Shown one piece after another: positions 25,955-34,863 of a DNA stretch of 64,000 nucleotides (positions are counted from its first letter, which is position 1; each line of letters starts with the position of its first letter). Location: assembly GCF_004197395.1 (NCBI RefSeq), contig NZ_SELS01000052.1, positions 1-64,000 on the forward strand, given 5' to 3'. A program made the translations under genes and the position numbers. The stretch is from Paraburkholderia sp. UYCP14C. Lineage in GTDB: Bacteria; Pseudomonadota; Gammaproteobacteria; Burkholderiales; Burkholderiaceae. The notes beneath the pieces are model-generated. The model ran no database searches and was not told the origin of the DNA. It was given only the letters and a program-made list of their open reading frames with translations.

Positions 25955-27085
25955 TTAGAACCGATGCCGGATCCCTGCTTGCACCAGCGCTTGCGACTGA
26001 CCGCTCGAAGCAGTCGTCGTGTAGATCTGCGCAAACGCGCCCGGCCCGCTCGCGCGCTGATAAATGCCCGTGAGGAACAGATCGGTGCGCTTCGACAGCA
26101 GGTAGTCGGTCGCGAGCGTCAGCTGGTTGTAGTGCGGCGAGCGGCCACCCGAATAGTCGCCGGCCGTATACACGTACGACACGCCGACCTGAAGCGCCGG
26201 CGTAAAGCGCTTCCACACCCCGATTTCGCCGTTCTGCAAGCGCAATCCTGTCGAATCCGAGTAGTTGAACAGCACGTTCGAATAGCTGACCAGCACGTTG
26301 ACGAAGCCGAAGTCGTAGGTCACCCCCGTACCGATGATGCGCTGCTGGTCGGTGCCCGCGCCGGTCGGGCTCACGACGAACGGTGAGCTGAAACCCCAGC
26401 CCGTGCTATCCACCGCGCCGCTAGTCAGATTCGACGGCGTCGCATTGCTGCGCCGGTTGAACTGCGTGAACGCCACACCGGCCTTCAGCGGGCCCTTCGC
26501 ATACACGGCGCTGCCGCTGAAGCCATTGTTGTTCGAGAACTGCGTCGAGTTCGAGAACGCGTAGCTGCCTGCGAACGTGAGCCCCGAGAACGTCGGCGAC
26601 ACGTAGCGCACCGAGTTGTTGAAGCGGTTCGTGAAGAACATGTTGTCGTTGTCGCCGATATGCGCGCCGAAGCCAGCGAAGATATTGGCGGACTCGGCCC
26701 ACCACAGGCTGTTGGTCATCTCCTCGTATTGACGGCCCATGGTCACCGTACCGTAGCGTTGATTGCTCAGGCCGACGAACGCTTGCCGCCCGAACATGCC
26801 GCCGAGCATCGCGCCATTGGTGATCGAGAAGCCGTTTTCGAGCGTGAAGATCGCATGCGTGCCGCCGCCCAGGTCTTCGTCGCCACGCAGCCCGAAACGC
26901 GGCGGCATCATGCCGCCATTGGCCAGCGCAAACAGATGCGATCCCTTCACGTTGCTCACGTATTCGATGCCGGTCGAAATGATGCCGTACAGCGTGACGC
27001 TGCTTTGCGCATGAGCGCACCCGATCCCCACCGCGCTCAACGCAGCGCAAATAGCCGTTTTTTGTGCCAACCGCCAAACCTTCAT
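25955..27085 (-). CDS. Trimeric general porin (Burkholderia OpcP/Omp32 type)
   Basis: The 376-residue protein starts with a Sec signal peptide (MKVWRLAQKTAICAALSAVG, cleavage after the AHA near residue 27). The mature part begins SSVTLYGIISTGIEYVSN, the conserved first strand of Gram-negative porins of beta-proteobacteria (PF13609 type). It ends with GIRHRF, a terminal Phe for outer-membrane insertion. RQAFVGLSNQRYGTVTMGRQY and the PEFG-like loops are also family marks. The ATG at 27085 follows GAAGGAG. It is the last gene of the 15-kb co-oriented catabolic block and probably provides uptake of the aromatic substrate. Confidence 0.93.
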   Translation of the reverse strand: MKVWRLAQKTAICAALSAVGIGCAHAQSSVTLYGIISTGIEYVSNVKGSHLFALANGGMMPPRFGLRGDEDLGGGTHAIFTLENGFSITNGAMLGGMFGRQAFVGLSNQRYGTVTMGRQYEEMTNSLWWAESANIFAGFGAHIGDNDNMFFTNRFNNSVRYVSPTFSGLTFAGSYAFSNSTQFSNNNGFSGSAVYAKGPLKAGVAFTQFNRRSNATPSNLTSGAVDSTGWGFSSPFVVSPTGAGTDQQRIIGTGVTYDFGFVNVLVSYSNVLFNYSDSTGLRLQNGEIGVWKRFTPALQVGVSYVYTAGDYSGGRSPHYNQLTLATDYLLSKRTDLFLTGIYQRASGPGAFAQIYTTTASSGQSQALVQAGIRHRF

Positions 27086-27269
27086 GACGTCTCCTTCATT
27101 AGTCTCGCTAATTGTTATCAACTGCTCAGTGTGTTTAAAAGCTGTGGATCTTTAATCTTGTTTCTTTGAAACGACCGGTCTGCGTGCTGACTCCGCAACG
27201 CAAAGCGCGCAACGATCCGCGAGCGGCGCCTCGTGACGCCGTTCGTCCATGCACTTGAAGTCAATCAGG

Positions 27270-28481
27270 TCAGTTCGGTCCGAGCGCTTCCACCGGAGCG
27301 TGCCGGCGGTCTTCGAGATTTTCCGCGCGGCCCCAGCCGAGAATCGGCGCGAGTTGCAACACGACCGCGATCACGACGAGCCCGATGCGCACCATCCAGC
27401 CGCCTTCGTAGAAGCTCGCGAAGATCGCCGGCGGTCCGAGCAGCACGCCGAGATAGGTGGCCTGCGCGACCACCCCGCTGGTCGCGCCGAGCGAGCCGAC
27501 GCTCGGCGACGACGACGGCACCAGCGTCCAGATATAACCGTTGACGGTCCCGATCCCGACCGAGAACACGCAGACGGCGACGATTGCGGCAACGAGCCCG
27601 ACCATCGGCAGGTACAAACCAACACCGCCGCACAGCATCACGATGCCGCCGACGATCGCGAGCCGCCCGCCGTTCACGCCGGCCTTCAGCAGATGGCCGA
27701 CGCTCAAACAGCCACACGCGACGAACACTTCGGCAAGCGTGCCGACCGCGGCCGCCGCCGGAATCGCGATGCCATAGCGCCGCGACAGATACACGGTCAG
27801 CGCGGCCATGATGCCGGTCTGGATGAACGCGGACGCACCCGATGCAAGCGCCACCCGATACGGCCGCGGGCTCTTCAGCACGAGCCAGATATCGGAAAGG
27901 CGGCGGCTTTGCAGATTTGCCTGTTTGGCGGGCAACAGGATCACCGCGCAGGCGAGCGCTCCCATCAGGATCGCGTGACCGCCGAACGCCCAGCGCCACA
28001 GTTCGCCGCGTTGCGCAAGCGGCGCGACGATGCTGAGCGTCAGACCGATGCCGACCGCCGTGTGCGAGGTCCACAGGCCGAGCGCGATGCTGCGCCGGGC
28101 GCCTGTGGTCGTGCGCATGATCAGCGTCACGGCGCCCACAGTCAGCGACAGATAGCCGACGCCTTGCAGCAGGCGGCCGAAAAACATCGTGCCGATGTCA
28201 TGCGAGCCGAACACCACGAGATTGCCGACCAGCGCGAACACCGAGCCGCCGAAGATCACGCGCTTATCGCCGATCCGGTCGACGAGCCAGCCGCCGAACA
28301 CCGCGGCGATCGCGGTGATCAGCGACGGAATGGAGATGACCCAGCCCGCGCTCGCATGCGACAACTCGAAGTACTTGGCGATGTCGCCGATCACCGGAAC
28401 CGACTGCGTGACGAGCGACGTCGCGACCGTGCCGTAGATGTACAGCAGGATGATGCAAGGCCAACTGCCCGGGGAAAGCAT
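27270..28481 (-). CDS. MFS transporter
   Basis: The 403 residues carry about 12 transmembrane helices and MFS motif A (GGWLVDRIGDKRVIFGGS, near residue 60). RLLQGVGYLSLTVGAVTLIMR and the second-half loops fit major facilitator drug/aromatic-acid transporters. It probably imports or exports a small organic acid across the inner membrane. The ATG at 28481 follows AGGAG by seven bases; the longer frame from 28526 adds a polar extension (MHNKYNNQRFFQETT). It lies in the catabolic block next to a metal-dependent hydrolase. Confidence 0.88.
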   Translation of the reverse strand: MLSPGSWPCIILLYIYGTVATSLVTQSVPVIGDIAKYFELSHASAGWVISIPSLITAIAAVFGGWLVDRIGDKRVIFGGSVFALVGNLVVFGSHDIGTMFFGRLLQGVGYLSLTVGAVTLIMRTTTGARRSIALGLWTSHTAVGIGLTLSIVAPLAQRGELWRWAFGGHAILMGALACAVILLPAKQANLQSRRLSDIWLVLKSPRPYRVALASGASAFIQTGIMAALTVYLSRRYGIAIPAAAAVGTLAEVFVACGCLSVGHLLKAGVNGGRLAIVGGIVMLCGGVGLYLPMVGLVAAIVAVCVFSVGIGTVNGYIWTLVPSSSPSVGSLGATSGVVAQATYLGVLLGPPAIFASFYEGGWMVRIGLVVIAVVLQLAPILGWGRAENLEDRRHAPVEALGPN

Positions 28482-28555
28482 GGTTGTCTCCTGGAAGAAT
28501 CGCTGATTGTTGTACTTGTTATGCATTTATAGAACTCGTGCGTGCCCTAAGCTCG

Positions 28556-29359
28556 TCACCCCCATTCGAGCAATCGGCACAGGTTGCCGCCCATGATCAG
28601 CTCCCGATCCGCATCCGAGAGCCACGACAAGGTCTCGCTGAAGTGCGTGACGCACTGGCGGTACGGATGGTGCAACCGCGACAGTTCGCTCGCCCACACG
28701 ATCCGCCCGGCGCCGAACGCATCGAAGACGCGGCGCAACGTGGATTCGAGCGAGCGGAACGGATACGGGTCGAGCGCGTAGTCGCCGACGCCCGCCGCTT
28801 TGACGTGCACGTTCGGGTGCTCGGCGAGGGCGAGCAGCGCGGGCAGATGATCGAACGCGCTGGGCCCGGACGCGCCGCGCGGCACACCGAGATGATCGAC
28901 GATGATTTGCAGCCACGGATGACGCCGCGCGATGTCGTCGACGATGTGCAACGCGTTCGGCACCAGCAGTGCGACCACGAGGCCGGTTTCCTCGGCGATC
29001 GGCCAGAGCCGGTCCAACTCGCCGTCGACCAGCGGCTGCAAGCGCTCCTTCGTGTTGAACAGGAAGCGGATGCCGCGCATGTTGGGCTGCTCGCGCCACC
29101 TGCGCAACAACCGGTCAGGGTTGTCGAGCCGGCTGTCGAGCAGGCCCATCACCGCGAAACGTTCCGGCTCGGCCGCGGCGAGCGACAGCGAATACGCGTT
29201 GCCGTCGGGGTCCCACAGCGGCGGCACGAGCAACGCGCGGTCGACGCCGGCCTGCGCCATTTCGGCCTTGAGAACGTCGCCGGTGATCGGCGTGCGTCGA
29301 TGGTGCCCGGTCGAAACACCGTTGGACCAGGCATGAACTTGTGCGTCTGCGATCGGCAT
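28556..29359 (-). CDS. Amidohydrolase-2 family metal-dependent hydrolase
   Basis: This 267-residue TIM-barrel protein belongs to the amidohydrolase-2 family (2-pyrone-4,6-dicarboxylate lactonase/gamma-resorcylate decarboxylase relatives). It begins with the metal motif DAQVHAW (residues 4-10), has RGIRFLFN (about 95), LQIIVDHLGVPRG (about 150-162, metal-binding His) and ends with the GGNLCRLL motif usual for this group. Members hydrolyse lactones or decarboxylate aromatic acids. In this context a lactone or ring-cleavage product is the likely substrate. It precedes the MFS gene by 74 bases and follows the racemase-fold gene by 46. Confidence 0.85.
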   Translation of the reverse strand: MPIADAQVHAWSNGVSTGHHRRTPITGDVLKAEMAQAGVDRALLVPPLWDPDGNAYSLSLAAAEPERFAVMGLLDSRLDNPDRLLRRWREQPNMRGIRFLFNTKERLQPLVDGELDRLWPIAEETGLVVALLVPNALHIVDDIARRHPWLQIIVDHLGVPRGASGPSAFDHLPALLALAEHPNVHVKAAGVGDYALDPYPFRSLESTLRRVFDAFGAGRIVWASELSRLHHPYRQCVTHFSETLSWLSDADRELIMGGNLCRLLEWG

Positions 29360-29405
29360 GAAAGTTCGTCGTCGGATAGTCGTGAATGTGCTGAGTGACT
29401 CGTCG

Positions 29406-30128
29406 TCACGCGGCGATCTGGAACAGCCGGCCCGCGCCGCGAATCTGGCCGCGCCAGCCCGCCGCGTTCAGCGCCGACCACAGCATCGCCTGATTGCTGG
29501 TGACGACCGGCAGATCGAGGCCGCGCTCGAGCTCGTCGGCGGCTTCGAACGCGCGCACGTTCGCGCACGACAACAGCACCGCGCGCGTGTCGCCGTCGAC
29601 CTGCTTGCGCACCACTGCGGCGATCTCGGCGGGCTCCATCTGCGCGGCCACTTTCGCGTCGGTGAAACCGAGCGACACGGTACGCAATACGTTGAAGCCC
29701 GAATCGATCAGCGATTGCCGCTCGACGCGCGAGAACTCGTCGCCGAAAGGACACACGTGCAGAATGCCGTCGGCCTTCAGCGCGCGCAGTGCTTCCTTGA
29801 TCGCGACCATCGTGTTGGTCGACGGAATCTCGAGCGCGGCCGACATACGCTGCGCGAGTCGCGAGTCGCAGTCCTTACCATTGGCGACGCTCGCGCCCGT
29901 GCAGTTGAATGCGATCGCATCGGGCGACAGGTCCTTCAGGTAGCTCGCCTCGTCGATCGCTTCAAGGTAGGCGCGCGTCAGGCTCTCCATCGTCACGCGC
30001 CCTGCTTCCTTGCGCAGCCGGATGCGATGCACGTGAAAAGCGACGCCGTCCGGACAATAGGCGCGGAAGTCGTCCTCGGCGATCGTGTTCAGCGACGGCA
30101 CGATCATCCCCACACGCAATGTCTTCAT
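29406..30128 (-). CDS. Asp/Glu racemase-fold protein (maleate isomerase/arylmalonate decarboxylase-like)
   Basis: The 240 residues follow the Asp/Glu/hydantoin racemase superfamily in its maleate cis-trans isomerase branch. RVGMIVPSLNTIAEDDF is the typical start, and the two catalytic cysteines are visible: Cys76 in FNCTGAS and Cys188 in LLSCANV. Having both cysteines favours isomerase or racemase rather than single-Cys arylmalonate decarboxylase activity. A maleate or substituted-maleate isomerase is a logical end step of some aromatic pathways. The start at 30128 gives the family N-terminus and lies after GAGGGA; an upstream start at 30245 does not fit. Confidence 0.85.
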   Translation of the reverse strand: MKTLRVGMIVPSLNTIAEDDFRAYCPDGVAFHVHRIRLRKEAGRVTMESLTRAYLEAIDEASYLKDLSPDAIAFNCTGASVANGKDCDSRLAQRMSAALEIPSTNTMVAIKEALRALKADGILHVCPFGDEFSRVERQSLIDSGFNVLRTVSLGFTDAKVAAQMEPAEIAAVVRKQVDGDTRAVLLSCANVRAFEAADELERGLDLPVVTSNQAMLWSALNAAGWRGQIRGAGRLFQIAA

Positions 30129-30216
30129 CGATTCCCTCTTGTATTGCTCTATGTTGCAGGTTGTGGAGCAGTCTATGGGCTTACGCTTTGCAGGCCCAAT
30201 CGAAAAACTGCCGGGG

Positions 30217-31635
30217 TCATCCGTTTTTGCTGTACTCGGGCGCATGGCCCGCCGCGCGTGTCTCGTCCTCGGTCTGGTCCATTGCTTCGAGCGCCTTGCC
30301 GCGCGCCTCGATGCCGATCGTCAGATACGTGAAGCCGCAGACGAGCAGACACAACGCGAGGAACTGGAACGCCGGCACGATCACGCCGACGGTTGCCGAT
30401 GGCATCACGACGTTGCTCGAACCCGCGGTCATCGCGAGGCCGAGCGGGCCGAGAATCTTGCCGACCGAGCCCGCGAGTCCCGCGTAGCCGGAACCGGTGC
30501 CGCGCAGCCGCGACGGCCAGATTTCGGTCGAATACGCGGCGCACACCGAAAAGCTGCCGTCGGCGAAGATGAACGCAAGTAGCAACGGCGCCCAGAACAG
30601 CGACGGCGTGAGCCAGTCGCCGTGGCCGATATAGCCCGCCGCAAGCAGCGCAATGGCCGACGCGATCGCAAAGTAGCCGCCGGTTTTGCGCCGGCCGATG
30701 CGATCCGCGAGTGCCGCCGCCGACAGACGCGCGAGCATGCCCAGCACGGCGAAGCCGATCATCGTTTTGGCGGCGAGCGCCGGCGTGAGTTGCTGGATCT
30801 GCGCGAGCAGCGTCGGCGCCCACAGCACGATGCCGTAGTAGCCGGCAATCAGGCCGACGTTGATCAGCGTCGCCGTGATTACGCTGCGCGGGCAGCGCAG
30901 CAGTTCGAACCAGCCACGCGAGGCCACTGGCTGTGGCGCGTCGATCTGGTCTTCGAACGACGATTCGCCGAGTGCCCAGGCGATCGAACGGCGCGCAGCC
31001 GCGTCGCGGCCTTGCAGACTCAGCCAGCGCGGCGACTCGGGAATGTACGCGGCGCCGATCAGCGCGATCACGGCCGGCGCGGCGCCGAGCGCGAAGGTCC
31101 AGCGCCAGCCCAGCGCGGGAATCACGTATGCGCCGCTGAAGGCGCCGAGCAGAAGGCCGCCCGTCGTGATCGCCGACACGATGCCGGTCAGCATGCCGCG
31201 TCGCCGCGGCGGCGTGAACTCGTGCACGAGCGCGATCTGGATGAAGTAGCCCGCCGTGCAGAAGCCGATCACGACACGCAGCACCGCCATATAAATCCAG
31301 CCGCGCTCCGGCGTGAACGCGAGACCGAGGCTGGCCGCCGCGAGCAGCAGCAGCGACAGCACGAACACCGGCTTGCGGCCGAGGCGATCGGCCATGCTGC
31401 CCCACACGACTCCGCCGACGATCGCCCCCGCCCCCGACGACAGCAGCACTGCACCCATGATCCCGTACGTGAGGCCCCACGGCTTGATCAGATAGGCCAT
31501 GATGAAGCCGATCAGATACGCGTCCCAGAACTCGAGCATGCTGCCGACGCCGACCAGTCCGAGCAGCAGCTTCTGGTTGCCGGATAATCTCGTCTGTTCC
31601 TGGAACGGGCTGCGCCCGCTATTTGTTTGCAACAT
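30217..31635 (-). CDS. MFS transporter (sugar/aromatic-acid porter type)
   Basis: The 472-residue protein has 12 predicted membrane helices, the motif GSMADRLGRKPVF (about residues 80-92), the PESPRWLSLQGR signature after helix 6 (about 200) and ADRIGRRKTGGYF in the second half. The pattern PESPRWL plus a large central loop is that of the metabolite:H+ symporter/sugar porter group. The ATG at 31635 has GGAG at seven bases; ATG 31647 is alternative. It lies between the LysR regulator and the racemase-fold gene of the catabolic block. The substrate is unknown. Confidence 0.9.
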   Translation of the reverse strand: MLQTNSGRSPFQEQTRLSGNQKLLLGLVGVGSMLEFWDAYLIGFIMAYLIKPWGLTYGIMGAVLLSSGAGAIVGGVVWGSMADRLGRKPVFVLSLLLLAAASLGLAFTPERGWIYMAVLRVVIGFCTAGYFIQIALVHEFTPPRRRGMLTGIVSAITTGGLLLGAFSGAYVIPALGWRWTFALGAAPAVIALIGAAYIPESPRWLSLQGRDAAARRSIAWALGESSFEDQIDAPQPVASRGWFELLRCPRSVITATLINVGLIAGYYGIVLWAPTLLAQIQQLTPALAAKTMIGFAVLGMLARLSAAALADRIGRRKTGGYFAIASAIALLAAGYIGHGDWLTPSLFWAPLLLAFIFADGSFSVCAAYSTEIWPSRLRGTGSGYAGLAGSVGKILGPLGLAMTAGSSNVVMPSATVGVIVPAFQFLALCLLVCGFTYLTIGIEARGKALEAMDQTEDETRAAGHAPEYSKNG

Positions 31636-31724
31636 TTTCGTCTCCATCGTTTGTTTTTGATTCGCAGGACTAATCGCAGGCTATGGACTGACTCGATTCG
31701 TCAGCGTGTGCCGAGTCTTGCCGC

Positions 31725-33074
31725 TCAGGAACGCGCTGCTTTGCGCCTGGGTGGTTTGGACTCGTGCTGCTGCGCTTTTGCTGACTTGGCGGCGGCTGCG
31801 GGCCGTTCAGGCAGATCGAGCGCCGCAGCCTCAGGCTGCGCCACCGATTCGCCCGCAATTGCCGTTGCATTGCGCTTCAGATGATGCAAAAAGGCCGCCT
31901 GCACATCGTTGGGCCGCCAATCGCGCTTCGTCGTAATGCCGACGATCGGGCCGTCCCACGGCACATCGACCGGCAGCGGCGCGATAAAGCCGAAACGCCG
32001 TTCGCTCAGCACCTCGGTCCAGCTCAGCACCGTCAGCATTTCGGCGTCGTACAGCGTGATGCGGATCGTCGACAGCGAATACGTCTCGATGCTCGCCGGC
32101 GGCGGCGTGGTTTCGGCGAAGATGTGCTCGTAGGCTTCGCGGCGTGGCGAACCCTTCGGTGGCAGCACCCATTGGTAGCGCGTGAGATCGTCGACGGTGA
32201 TCGCGTTTTGCCGCGTCAGCGGATGTTCGCGGCTCGCGACCACGCAATAGCGTTCGTGATACAGCGGCTGCTCGACGAAATCGAAGGCCTTGCCGGGCTG
32301 CTTCAATAGCCCCAGCATGAAGTCGATCTCGCCGCGCAGCAGCTTGTTGAGCAAGGCTTCGTACGTGCCGCTCAGCACGACGACGCGCGCATCGGGAAAC
32401 TGCGCGGTCAGCGAGCGGATCGCGTTGACGATCAGGATGGTCGGGTCGAGCAGCAGCACGCCGAGCGTGACCGTGCGCTCCTTCGGAAACTCGTAGGTGG
32501 TGACCGTTTCCGCGAGCGCCGCGATCTGACTCGACACGAGCTTCAAGCGTCGCGCGAACTCGCTGCCGACCTCGGTCGTATTGATGCCCGCCGACGTATG
32601 CCGGTACAGCTGCCCGCCGAGATTCTGCTCGAGCGTGCGCGCCGCGCGCTGCAACGACGCCTCGGTAATGCCGAGCATCCGCGCGGCCGCGCGAAACGAG
32701 CCGCACTCCTCGATCGCGATCAGGCAACGCATCTGCGTGCGCGTGATGCTGCTCGCGAGCGCCAGCGGCGAGACCTTGCGCGTGCTGCCCACCAGTTGCG
32801 CGGCTTCTTCGGCGAATTGCAGGATCTTGCGCGTGCGTACGAGCGCCGCGACCCCGACCGGCGTCAGATACGTGCCGGTCGGCGAGCGTTCGAACAGCGC
32901 GACGCCGAGCATCCTTTCGAGCGCCGCGACGCACGAGGTCGTGGCCGGCTGCGAGCGCAGCAATTCCTGCGAGGCCTGCGTGACGTTTTCATGGCGCGCG
33001 ACGGTCTCGAAGACACGCAACTGCCAGATGCTCGGCAGGTCTTTCTCAGACGCGGTAGTCTCGATTCGTCGCAT
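31725..33074 (-). CDS. LysR-type regulator with two N-terminal helix-turn-helix domains
   Basis: This 449-residue protein is about 150 residues longer than a usual LysR regulator (about 300). Residues 15-75 form one LysR winged HTH (QLRVFETVARHENVTQASQE, TTSCVAALERMLGVALFERS). Residues 112-172 form a second one (RTQMRCLIAIEECGSFRAAA, LGITEASLQRAARTLEQNLG). A single effector-binding domain follows (VTLGVLLLDPTILIV to FGFIAPLPV, about 208-400). The last 45 residues are Ala/Lys/Arg-rich. The ATG at 33074 follows AGGA by seven bases; ATG 33080 is possible. It sits at the downstream end of the eight-gene ring-cleavage operon and probably regulates it. Confidence 0.88.
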   Translation of the reverse strand: MRRIETTASEKDLPSIWQLRVFETVARHENVTQASQELLRSQPATTSCVAALERMLGVALFERSPTGTYLTPVGVAALVRTRKILQFAEEAAQLVGSTRKVSPLALASSITRTQMRCLIAIEECGSFRAAARMLGITEASLQRAARTLEQNLGGQLYRHTSAGINTTEVGSEFARRLKLVSSQIAALAETVTTYEFPKERTVTLGVLLLDPTILIVNAIRSLTAQFPDARVVVLSGTYEALLNKLLRGEIDFMLGLLKQPGKAFDFVEQPLYHERYCVVASREHPLTRQNAITVDDLTRYQWVLPPKGSPRREAYEHIFAETTPPPASIETYSLSTIRITLYDAEMLTVLSWTEVLSERRFGFIAPLPVDVPWDGPIVGITTKRDWRPNDVQAAFLHHLKRNATAIAGESVAQPEAAALDLPERPAAAAKSAKAQQHESKPPRRKAARS

Positions 33075-33160
33075 CGCCATTCCTGATTCAACCGGGTTTA
33101 GTCAATTGATGGGGGGGTGAAAGGCCCGTCACGCTCTCCGCGCTGCTTGCGCTACTCGCG

Positions 33161-34021
33161 CTATTCGCGGCTCACCGTATTGCGCAGCGTGCCGATTTTA
33201 TCGATCGAAATCTCGCACACGTCCCCCGGTTTCATGAACACCGGCGGCGTACGCGAGAAGCCGACGCCGCTCGGCGTGCCGGTCGCGAGGATATCGCCCG
33301 GATACAGCGGCGCAATCGTCGACACGTATTCGATGAAACGCGGGATCTTGTGGATCATCGCGCTGACTGACTCGTCCTGCATCACCTGGCCGTTCAGCGT
33401 GGTGCGGATGCGCAACTGGTCGACATCCTCGATCTCGCGACGCGGCACCATCCACGGTCCGATCGAACCGCTGCGGTAGAAGTTCTTGCCCGGCGTGATC
33501 TGCCGCGTATGGAACTGCCAGTCGCGCACGCTGCCTTCGTTCATGATTGTAAAGCCCGCGATATGCTCGAACGCTTCCTCGGCGGCGATCCGGTAGCCGG
33601 GCTTGCCGATCACGACGACCAGTTCGCCCTCGAAGTCGAACTGCTCGCTGACACCCGGATGCAGCAGCGGCTCGTTGTGCCCGACCAGCGAATCCGCGGC
33701 ACGCGCGAACAATGCCGGCGACTTAGGCAGTTCCTGCACACGCCCGGCGCTCTGCACTTCGTTGTGATGCTCGGCGTAGTTGAGCGCAAGACACCAGATA
33801 TGCACGGGGGCCGCGATCGGCGGCAGAAAGCGGATCTGATCGAGTGCATAGTCGGCGGCCCCGGATGCCGCGGCTGCGACGTGCTGCGGAAAACCGGCGG
33901 CGATCAGCGCCTTCAGGTCCGCAAACTCGTGACCGAAGCGCTTGCCGAGATCGATCACGCCATCGCCGGCCACGACGCCATAGGTGCTGCGTCCGTCGAT
34001 TTCAAAGCTGCAATATTTCAC
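33161..34021 (-). CDS. Fumarylacetoacetate hydrolase family protein
   Basis: The 286-residue FAH-fold enzyme shows the family signatures LNYAEHHNEV (about residue 80), FDFEGELVVVIGKPG (metal ligand Glu residues, about 130-145), GFTIMNEGSVRDWQ and TPGKNFYRSGSIGPWMVP (about 175-193), then LYPGDILATGTPSGVGF (about 240-257). Members hydrolyse or decarboxylate beta-diketo acids, or hydrate 2-oxo-dienoates, in meta-cleavage pathways. Within this operon it is the most likely enzyme for a ring-fission product. It ends the eight-gene operon; the SDR gene precedes it by 12 bases. Confidence 0.9.
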   Translation of the reverse strand: MKYCSFEIDGRSTYGVVAGDGVIDLGKRFGHEFADLKALIAAGFPQHVAAAASGAADYALDQIRFLPPIAAPVHIWCLALNYAEHHNEVQSAGRVQELPKSPALFARAADSLVGHNEPLLHPGVSEQFDFEGELVVVIGKPGYRIAAEEAFEHIAGFTIMNEGSVRDWQFHTRQITPGKNFYRSGSIGPWMVPRREIEDVDQLRIRTTLNGQVMQDESVSAMIHKIPRFIEYVSTIAPLYPGDILATGTPSGVGFSRTPPVFMKPGDVCEISIDKIGTLRNTVSRE

Positions 34022-34033
34022 TTCTCTTCTCCG

Positions 34034-34813
34034 TTAGACGAGGCCGGCATACGAGCCGCCATCCAGTTGCAAGTTCTGTCCCGATATGTAGCCGGCCTGC
34101 GCGCTGCACAGGAACGCGCACGCGTCGCCGAACTCCATCGGATCGCCGAGACGCTTCGCGGCGATCGTCGCCGCGATCCGCTGCTTCGCTTCGGCCATCG
34201 TGATGCCGTCCTTCTTCACCATGCGCTCGGCCATGTAGCGCTGGCGATCGGTGTCGAAGCGCTCCGGCAGCAGGTTGTTGATCGTCACGTTATCGACGAC
34301 GCTATCGCGCTGCACCGATTTGCTCAGCGCGGTCAGCGCCGCGCGGACTGCCGCGGACAGACCCATCATCGCGCTCGGCGACTTGACCATCGCCGACGTG
34401 ATGTTGACGATGCGGCCGAAGCGCCGCTCGCGCATGCCGGGCACGAATGCCTTGATCAGGAAGATCGGCGCGAGCATGTTGGCTTCCACGGCGCCGAGCC
34501 AGTCCTCGCGGCTCCAGTCGCCGATCTTGCCGGGCTCGGGACCCGCGTTGTTATTGATCAGAATGTCCGGCGCGGGGCACGCTTCGATCAATGCCGCGCG
34601 TCCCTCTTCCGTGTTCAGATCCGCGACGACGATGCGCGGACGCCGGCCCGCCACCGCCTCGATCTGCGCGGCGGCAGTTTCCAGCGCGTCGCGATTGCGA
34701 CCGTTGATAAACACCTCGCAACCCTCGCGCGCCAGCGCGGTCGCGCACGCGAGCCCCAGGCCTCGCGACGATGCGCAAACCAGTGCCTTCTTTCCGGCGA
34801 TTCCCAAATCCAT
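34034..34813 (-). CDS. SDR-fold protein lacking the YxxxK catalytic pair
   Basis: The 259 residues have an SDR Rossmann fold: LVCASSRGLGLACA (about residues 11-24, CASSRGLG in place of TGxxxGxG), NGRNRD, NNNAGPEPGKI (about 87) and ITSAMVKSP (about 138). Where classical SDRs have YxxxK, this protein reads GLSAAVRAAL, so the Tyr and Lys are absent. An SDR subgroup with LSNxxRA at this place is known and not well characterised. The C-terminus (SGQNLQLDGGSYAGLV) is ordinary. It may act by another mechanism, or bind rather than turn over its ligand. It lies between the FAH and LigJ-like genes. Confidence 0.85.
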   Translation of the reverse strand: MDLGIAGKKALVCASSRGLGLACATALAREGCEVFINGRNRDALETAAAQIEAVAGRRPRIVVADLNTEEGRAALIEACPAPDILINNNAGPEPGKIGDWSREDWLGAVEANMLAPIFLIKAFVPGMRERRFGRIVNITSAMVKSPSAMMGLSAAVRAALTALSKSVQRDSVVDNVTINNLLPERFDTDRQRYMAERMVKKDGITMAEAKQRIAATIAAKRLGDPMEFGDACAFLCSAQAGYISGQNLQLDGGSYAGLV

Positions 34814-34863
34814 GAACGTGTCCTCCGTGACTTCGTTGATTCAGCGGCCTCGCATGGCCAGCT

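Noticed and set aside
27249-28532. A 427-codon plus-strand frame, His/Arg/Asp-rich
   Set aside because: It mirrors the MFS transporter on the minus strand, has no ribosome site or family signal, and its composition (runs of H, D, R) is that of a GC-rich antisense frame.
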